Source: Nocardiopsis sp. NRRL B-16309 (lineage in GTDB: Bacteria > Actinomycetota > Actinomycetes > Streptosporangiales > Streptosporangiaceae). From it: DNA of 64,000 nt. Each line of letters starts with the position of its first letter. The first letter of the stretch is position 1. Where the stretch lies: the NCBI RefSeq assembly GCF_001279585.1, contig NZ_LGEC01000126.1, positions 1 to 64,000 on the forward strand. The letters are read 5' to 3'. Of this stretch, positions 59,379 through 64,000 are shown piece by piece. A program made the position numbers and the translations under genes. Under the pieces are notes generated by a model. The model was not told where the DNA came from. It did not search any database and worked only from the letters and a program-made list of their open reading frames with translations.

Positions 59379-59765
59379 ATGCTCATCATCGGCTTGGCGT
59401 TCGCCCTCGTGGGCGCACTCGTCCACGTGTACATCTTCGTCCTGGAGTCGGTCCTGTGGACCTCGCCGCGCGCCCGCGCGGTCTTCGGCACGACCGAGGA
59501 GCAGGCGCGGGCGACCCGAGAACTGGCGTTCAACCAGGGGTTCTACAACCTCTTCCTGGCGGTGGCCGTGGTCCTGGGCGCGGTGCTGATCGGCGCGGGG
59601 CTCACGAGTGCCGGAGCCGCCCTGGTGTACGCCGGTGCGGGGTCGATGGTGCTGGCGGGCACGGTGCTGGCCGTCTCGTCGCCGCGCAAGCTGCGTCCCG
59701 CGCTGATCCAGCTCGGCCCGCCCCTGGCCGGTGTCGCGCTGCTGACGCTCGGGCTGGCCTGGTGA
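59379..59765 (+). CDS. DUF1304 small membrane protein
   Basis: Membrane protein of 128 residues with four helices. FALVGALVHVYIFVLESVLW at the start and the NQGFYNLFLAVA motif are the marks of the DUF1304 family, whose function is unknown. ATG 59379 gives the family N terminus. It stands alone, convergent with the PAP2 gene; a parS palindrome lies between them. Confidence 0.85.
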   Translation: MLIIGLAFALVGALVHVYIFVLESVLWTSPRARAVFGTTEEQARATRELAFNQGFYNLFLAVAVVLGAVLIGAGLTSAGAALVYAGAGSMVLAGTVLAVSSPRKLRPALIQLGPPLAGVALLTLGLAW

Positions 59766-59796
59766 ACTCCGGCCCGCGCGGAGTGTGAAGGAGGAA

Positions 59797-59824
59797 GGCG
59801 GGTGTTTCACGTGAAACACCCGCC
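59797..59824. other. ParB parS centromere site in a 28-bp palindrome
   Basis: TGTTTCACGTGAAACA at 59803-59818 matches the bacterial parS consensus at all 16 positions. It is extended by GGCGGG/CCCGCC to a perfect 28-base palindrome. ParB binds such sites and loads SMC to organise the origin region. It lies between the convergent DUF1304 and PAP2 genes, a usual intergenic place. The extra GC arms could also let it act as a terminator. Confidence 0.92.
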
Positions 59825-59950
59825 GAAGGCGGCCGCCGTCCCGTATCCGAGCGGGACGGCGGCCCGTCGCCGGTTCCCTCCGCTACGAGGGGAACGCGCG
59901 ACGCACTGAGCGTTCCCCGGACCGGCCTCCCGTACCCGCCACGCGGCGGG

Positions 59951-60814
59951 TCAGCGCTCGGCGGTGACCCGGCCGCCCTCTCCGTACCAGGGCCACCACT
60001 CCGCCGTGCGGCCGTGCGGGAACATCCGGTCCAGGCGGATGGTCACCCGCAGCGCGAACCCGCCGGCGATCATCCCCGCCACCAGGTCGGTGAACCAGTG
60101 GAAGTGCAGGTAGATCGAGACCGTCGACTGCAGCAGCGCGATGCCGACGATGCAGAAGGCCAGCCGCCGGATGACGTGCGGCCGGGCCGCCCCGAACCTG
60201 ATGATGAGGAACAGCACCAGCCCGTAGATGAGGATGGCGTTGGCCCCGTGCCCGGACGGGAACGCGACGTTGCCCGGCCCGGCGAAGAACTCCGGGTCGT
60301 AGTTCTTGGCGTGCCCCCGGCTGATGGCCAGCTTGATGACGGAGACGAACGACATCATGCCGAACACCCCGACCGCCCCCAGGACGATCGGCCGCCAACT
60401 GCGGTGCCAGTACGCCAGTTGGACCGCGGTGACCCCCAGGACGGGCAGCGCGACCATACGGGAGGCCACGGTGTCGGGCCAGAAGATCAGCGGCTCGCGC
60501 AGCAGGTCGAAGTAGGGTCTGGGCAGCTCGTTGAGGAAGTTGTCGACGGGGTGGAGCGGCCCGGCCGCGAGCATGGTCATCACGATGAGCGCCACGGCGA
60601 GCATGATGGCGATCCGGTCCGAGGCCAGGCCCCATGCGATCTCGCTCACACTGGGCCACTTGACCGCGCGCACGACGGGTCGGCCCGGGGCGTCGTTCGT
60701 CACGCGGACGACCGGGATCGGGCCGCTGTAGGGCCCCGTCGCCGGGGCCTGTCTGTCGTGTGGTTGCGTGATCTGTCTGGACCGCAGGTGCCGGGTCCGC
60801 GAAGAGTGCGTCAT
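59951..60814 (-). CDS. PAP2-superfamily membrane phosphatase
   Basis: Integral membrane phosphatase of 287 residues with about six helices. The three catalytic motifs are visible: KLAISRGHAKN (motif 1 of the KX6RP type, with a change after the arginine), FPSGHGAN (motif 2) and SIYLHFHWFTD (motif 3, with the base histidine). It dephosphorylates lipid phosphates such as undecaprenyl-PP or phosphatidate on the membrane. A polar N tail of about 60 residues precedes the first helix. ATG 60814 has no strong ribosome site. Confidence 0.85.
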   Translation of the reverse strand: MTHSSRTRHLRSRQITQPHDRQAPATGPYSGPIPVVRVTNDAPGRPVVRAVKWPSVSEIAWGLASDRIAIMLAVALIVMTMLAAGPLHPVDNFLNELPRPYFDLLREPLIFWPDTVASRMVALPVLGVTAVQLAYWHRSWRPIVLGAVGVFGMMSFVSVIKLAISRGHAKNYDPEFFAGPGNVAFPSGHGANAILIYGLVLFLIIRFGAARPHVIRRLAFCIVGIALLQSTVSIYLHFHWFTDLVAGMIAGGFALRVTIRLDRMFPHGRTAEWWPWYGEGGRVTAER

Positions 60815-60916
60815 GTGCTCAGTGCTGTCTCACATGTCGTGGGCTTGCCTGTGGCACTTGGTTAGCGCGGGGGCACTGGCCAGCCGATGCTGTTGGAACT
60901 GATCCTGACGTCCTCA

Positions 60917-61065
60917 GGGCCGACTCGGGATGCGTGTGGTCGGCGGCGGTACCGCCTCACCCCGTTCGACGGTCGAACCTTCGGCCCGGTTCACGTCTTC
61001 GTGTCCGGACGCTGGCAGGCTCGACGTCCAAGGCGACCGGTCGACGGCGCGTCGGGCGCCTTTTT
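60917..61065 (+). ncRNA. Candidate structured small RNA with terminator
   Basis: In the gap upstream of the PAP2 gene, on the opposite strand, GGGCCGA (60917) pairs with TCGGCCC (60981-60987). Inside lie GGCGGTACCGCC and the perfect GTTCGAC-G-GTCGAAC palindrome (60964-60978). A GGCGC/GCGCC stem (61046-61060) with TTTTT then ends the region like a Rho-independent terminator, yet no coding gene with family support reads into it. This suggests a small RNA. No known family is recognised and the size and start are guesses. Confidence 0.3.
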
Positions 61066-61106
61066 CCGGTCTGTACTCGTATGCGCAGGTCAGGGCGCTC
61101 TCATCA

Positions 61107-61130
61107 GATCCGCCTTCTATGAGGCGGATC
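61107..61130. promoter_or_regulatory. 9-bp inverted repeat
   Basis: GATCCGCCT and AGGCGGATC flank a TCTATG loop, about 300 bases before the GntR gene at 61426. It could be an operator or a hairpin; there is no U-tract. The rest of the 611-base gap (60815-61425) holds the candidate RNA and no recognised gene. Confidence 0.45.
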
Positions 61131-61425
61131 ACCCACGTTGGGAGGCGGACATCGCCGACAGATGAGCCTACCCGGACACTCCTTCCACCTGGGGCCGTGC
61201 TCGCTCCAGTGTGACCCTTCCACCACGGACTTTGCCCGCCGCTCCCGGAGACGACCGCGACGGTTCACCGCCGTGCGACCGTTTCGTGAGCCATCCGTTA
61301 GCGCTTCGACGCCTGGGGTCCGCTCGACCCGTGCGCGTGTGGCACTCTTCAAGGAGCTTGTACGACGTGGAGAGGACCGGCCGGCGCGCGGAGCGCGTGA
61401 GAGTCGAGGAACGGAAGGGCCCTGG

Positions 61426-62103
61426 ATGGTCGACCTGCCCCGGTTGCCGGATGATCCCTCGAAGCTGGCACGCGAGCCGCTCCGGGAACAGATCCGGCAG
61501 GTCCTGGTCGAGGGTCTGCTGTCCGGCCGCTGGAAGCCCGGTGAGCGGATCGTCGAGCGCCGCGTCGCCACCGAGCTCAAGGTGAGCCAGGCACCGGTCC
61601 GCGAGGCCCTGCGCGAGCTGGAGACCCTGCGCCTGATCGAGACCGTGCCCAACAAGGGTGCCCGCGTGCGGGCCTTCGGCGTGCAGGACATGGCGGAGAT
61701 CTATCCCGTCCGGGCCGGTCTGGAGCTCGTCGCGGCGCAACTGGCCGCACCGCGCCTGGCCGAGGACGCGAGCCGGCTCGAACACGAGGTGGAGGCGCTC
61801 AAGAGGGCGACCGCGCAGGGCGACGTCGCCGAGCAGATCCGGCACAGCGTGGAGTTCCACCGCGAGGTCGTGCGGGCCGCCGACAACAGCGTCCTGCTGC
61901 ACACCTGGGAGTCGCTGGGCGTGGAGGTGTGGACCGCGCTGTCCGTGCGCTGGCTCGACATGCGGCTGCACGCCAAGGCCGCCGACCACGACCAGATCAC
62001 GCGGGCCTTCCGCGAGGGCGATCCCCGGGTGGGCCAGATGCTCAGCGAGCACGTCCTCAACTACGTGGAGGCGGCGCTGAAGTCGCACGGAGGCGCGGGC
62101 TGA
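61426..62103 (+). CDS. FadR-subfamily GntR transcriptional regulator
   Basis: GntR regulator of 225 residues. Winged helix-turn-helix about 15-85 (REQIRQVLVEGLLSGRWKPG, then VSQAPVREALRELETLRLIE). FCD domain about 90-220 with VEFHREVV and a late EHVLNYVEAAL helix. ATG 61426 has GGAAGGG 6 bases upstream. It is followed by an 812-base gap that carries a palindrome, and then pdhA on the same strand. Control of pyruvate dehydrogenase by an FCD regulator, as with PdhR, is possible but not shown. Confidence 0.85.
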   Translation: MVDLPRLPDDPSKLAREPLREQIRQVLVEGLLSGRWKPGERIVERRVATELKVSQAPVREALRELETLRLIETVPNKGARVRAFGVQDMAEIYPVRAGLELVAAQLAAPRLAEDASRLEHEVEALKRATAQGDVAEQIRHSVEFHREVVRAADNSVLLHTWESLGVEVWTALSVRWLDMRLHAKAADHDQITRAFREGDPRVGQMLSEHVLNYVEAALKSHGGAG

Positions 62104-62512
62104 ACCCACCGGCCCCGTCCTCGCGTCCGCCATCCCGCCCCTGTCCCCCCGTTCTCGTGCATTCGGTCACGGCCCTCCGCACCCGGCTCTCGGGCCCGGC
62201 CCCCTCCACGGACTGTTCCGGACCCCCGGAGCCCGTGCGCACGGCCCAGCCCGCCCCCGCGGTCGCCTGGGCATCCCCCGTGCTGGCGGAAGACGCCGAC
62301 AGTGCCCAAGCCCGCCCCCGCGGGCACCTGGACATCCCCGTCCGCCCGCCTCGGCGCCCCCGGCCCGAGCGCTCCGGCGTCCTCCGTCCGCCCGTGCCGG
62401 CGCCCGGGTCCGCCCATCTCGGCATCATCCGTCCGCCCGTGCCCGCTCCGCGCCGCATGCGCGTGAGCGGACCCGTCGCGCCGAACTTCCGTCATCTGCC
62501 ATAAAGTCGTAT

Positions 62513-62529
62513 TGATCGATCATCGATCA
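62513..62529. promoter_or_regulatory. TGATCGAT-type palindrome, possible GntR operator
   Basis: TGATCGATCATCGATCA has 8-base arms around one base. It also contains the perfect 10-mer TGATCGATCA. The site lies about 400 bases after the GntR gene and 390 before pdhA. It is the only such palindrome I see nearby, so it may be the target of that regulator. Confidence 0.5.
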
Positions 62530-62883
62530 GACCGTAGAGTGTGCGCGACGCACGTCACACGGACACGCGCGTGCCCCTCGGGCGGCGGAGTCGTTCATCC
62601 GGCCGGTGGACGAACCCTCGCGCCCGACACTGCCACGCCGACAGGCACATGCATAGGGCAGGACAGACCGGGAAGCAATGCGGTCAGGGGTCCGGGCGAC
62701 AACTGCACACCAGACCCCATCAGCGCTTCGCGTCCGGGGAGGACGAGCCACGGTCCCCAGGACGCGCCCCGCGACAGCCACAAGAGCGCCGCCACCGTTT
62801 GAGCCCGGTGGCGCCGCACGTCACGGCCGCGCCCGACAGCGCGGCCACGACGGGCCCCGCGCTCCCGCCCCACAGGGCGGGAA

Positions 62884-62897
62884 CGAGAGGCCTCTCG
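62884..62897. promoter_or_regulatory. Perfect 14-bp palindrome just before pdhA
   Basis: CGAGAGGCCTCTCG ends 18 bases before the pdhA ATG and 3 before its GAAGAAAGG ribosome site. As RNA it can only form a tight hairpin; as DNA it could be an operator. Confidence 0.4.
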
Positions 62898-62915
62898 CAC
62901 GAAGAAAGGCACACC

Positions 62916-64000
62916 ATGGCTGACACGGCCAAGCCGAAGGGCGGCACCGCCCGGGCCTCCACGTCCCGGCGGCGCGGCCGCAAGGACACCTCCCCCGGCC
63001 TCGGCGACGAGAAGCCCGAGGTCCTGCTCGACTACTACCGCCAGATGGTGTTCGTCCGGCAGTTCGAGCAGCGCACCGGCCAGGCCTACACGCAGGCCCG
63101 GATCGGTGGCTACTGCCACCTCAACCTCGGCGAGGAGGCCACGGTCGTCGGACTGATGACCGCCCTCCAGGAGCGCGACTACCTGTTCACGAACTACCGT
63201 GACCACGGTTACGCGATCGGCAAGGGCATGGACCCCAAGCGGGTCATGGCCGAGCTCTACGGGCGCTCCGACGGGGTGTCCAGGGGCTGGGGCGGCTCCA
63301 TGCACATGTACGACACCGAGACCCGGATGCTCGGCGGGTACGGCATCGTCGGCGGGCAGCTCCCGCTGGCCACCGGCGCCGCACTGGCCATCTCCTACCG
63401 GGGCGGCGACGAGGTCGTCATGTGCCAGATGGGCGACGGCACCACCAACATCGGCGCCTGGCACGAGTCGCTCAACATCGCCAAGCTGTGGAACCTGCCC
63501 ATCGTGTTCGTGGTGATCAACAACTTCACCGGCATGGGCACCACCGTCGAGATGTCCTCCGCCGAGCCCGACCTGTACAAGCGCGGCGCCGCCTTCCGCA
63601 TCGAGGGCGAGCGCGTGGACGGCCGCGACGTCCTGGCCGTCCGCGACACCGCGAGCCGCCTCATCGAGCGCGCCCGCGCCGAGCAGACGCCGTTCCTGCT
63701 GGAGGCCTGGAGCTACCGGCAGAAGGGCCACTCCGTCGTCGACCCGGCCAAGTACCGCACCGAAGAGCAGCGCGACGAGGCCAGGTCCGAGGAGAACGAC
63801 CCGATCCAGATCTTCGGCGAGAAGCTCGCCAAGGCGGGCCTGCTCACCGACGAGCAGCGCGACGAGATCAACGCGTCGGTCAAGGCCGAGGTCGCCGAGG
63901 CCGCCGACTTCGCGGAGAACAGCCCGCACCCGGACGTGTCCACCCTCTTCGACTACACGTACGCCAGCCCGGTGCCCAACGAGTCGCGGCGCATGCCCGC
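62916..64000 (+). CDS. pdhA: Pyruvate dehydrogenase E1 alpha subunit, partial (3' end beyond window)
   Basis: Reads to the window edge, about 361 codons. It is the alpha subunit of the heterotetrameric E1, which decarboxylates pyruvate with thiamine diphosphate. The thiamine motif starts GDGTTNIGAWHESLN and ends VVINN. GGYCHLNLGEEA, FTNYRDHGYAIGKG and GGWGGSMHMYD-like WGGSMHMYDT are family motifs. The first 30 residues are a Lys/Arg/Thr-rich extension. ATG 62916 has GAAGAAAGG 6 bases upstream. Branched-chain oxoacid E1 alpha is the close alternative. E1 beta and E2 genes would be expected to the right. Confidence 0.87.
   Translation, partial: MADTAKPKGGTARASTSRRRGRKDTSPGLGDEKPEVLLDYYRQMVFVRQFEQRTGQAYTQARIGGYCHLNLGEEATVVGLMTALQERDYLFTNYRDHGYAIGKGMDPKRVMAELYGRSDGVSRGWGGSMHMYDTETRMLGGYGIVGGQLPLATGAALAISYRGGDEVVMCQMGDGTTNIGAWHESLNIAKLWNLPIVFVVINNFTGMGTTVEMSSAEPDLYKRGAAFRIEGERVDGRDVLAVRDTASRLIERARAEQTPFLLEAWSYRQKGHSVVDPAKYRTEEQRDEARSEENDPIQIFGEKLAKAGLLTDEQRDEINASVKAEVAEAADFAENSPHPDVSTLFDYTYASPVPNESRRMP

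Larger units (their letters stand above)
62104..62915. other. 812-base gap before pdhA
   Basis: No gene with family support. From 62130 to 62470 it is very GC-rich and degenerate-repetitive, with several CCGTCCGCCCGTGCC-like pieces. It then turns AT-richer around 62490-62530, where the palindrome at 62513 lies, and probably includes the pdhA promoter. About 385 bases follow to the pdhA start, with a perfect palindrome at 62884-62897. Confidence 0.5.

Noticed and set aside
60917..60990. A tRNA with acceptor stem GGGCCGA/TCGGCCC
   Set aside because: No proper T arm (GGTTCGAAT-type) or anticodon loop can be drawn; kept only as a candidate small RNA.
62512..62802. A 96-codon frame before pdhA
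   Set aside because: It starts in the palindrome, has no ribosome site, no family pattern and a composition like spacer DNA.

Overview
The window is chromosomal DNA of a very GC-rich actinomycete. Codon third positions are almost all G or C, GTG and TTG starts are common, genes often overlap by 4 bases (ATGA or GTGA), and there is an LAxTG sortase-type surface protein, an L,D-transpeptidase and an actinobacterial aerobic cobalamin set. The style suggests Nocardiopsaceae or a related family, but no rRNA gene is present and the genus is inference. I see no integrase, transposase, insertion sequence or CRISPR array.

Layout. 1-0.9 kb: a LuxR/NarL response regulator. 0.9-9.8 kb: a catabolic locus with amidase, D-2-hydroxyacid dehydrogenase, DUF3830 protein, two maleate-isomerase/Asp-Glu-racemase-family proteins, a FadR-type GntR regulator, an aldehyde dehydrogenase and a class III aminotransferase. 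The palindrome GATTGTC(A/G)ACAATC occurs in both divergent promoter regions (two copies and one copy), which ties the genes into one predicted regulon of unknown substrate. 10 kb: tRNA-Arg(ACG) with a strong terminator. 10.2-12.8 kb: a lipoprotein, an endolysin-like amidase and an LAxTG surface protein.

13.1-33.9 kb: aerobic cobalamin biosynthesis and uptake. The blocks are cobG-cobH-cobIJ-cobM (+), cobL (-), chlI/D-type chelatase-cobO-cobB (+), cobN-cobF-cobQK (-), and a BtuFCD-like ABC importer (-). Four cobalamin riboswitches head these transcription units: before cobG, before the chelatase, before cobN and before btuF. Several proteins are odd. CobG stops before the C-terminal iron-sulfur/siroheme cysteine motifs, CobH carries a His/Pro-rich N-terminal tail, CobB starts with a collagen-like Gly-X-Y tract, and CobQ is fused in frame to CobK.

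34-50.7 kb: VOC protein, alditol oxidase, an SF2 helicase with C-terminal membrane segments beside a small HTH-like protein, L,D-transpeptidase, choice-of-anchor I protein, ACT-domain membrane protein, SDR oxidoreductase, a two-permease ABC-2 exporter, a DMT transporter and glutamine-dependent NAD synthetase. 51-59.8 kb: AGCS amino-acid symporter, a membrane protein, a PepSY protein, then a two-component system preceded by a tiny poly-Asp secreted protein and followed by a DUF4956/VTC pair. Phased 11-bp CTCAT repeats lie upstream of both the poly-Asp gene and the DUF4956 gene, which predicts one regulon. A perfect ParB parS site lies at 59.8 kb, pointing to the origin-proximal part of the chromosome. 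59.9-64 kb: PAP2 phosphatase, a second FadR-type regulator, and the start of the pyruvate dehydrogenase E1 alpha gene, cut by the window edge.
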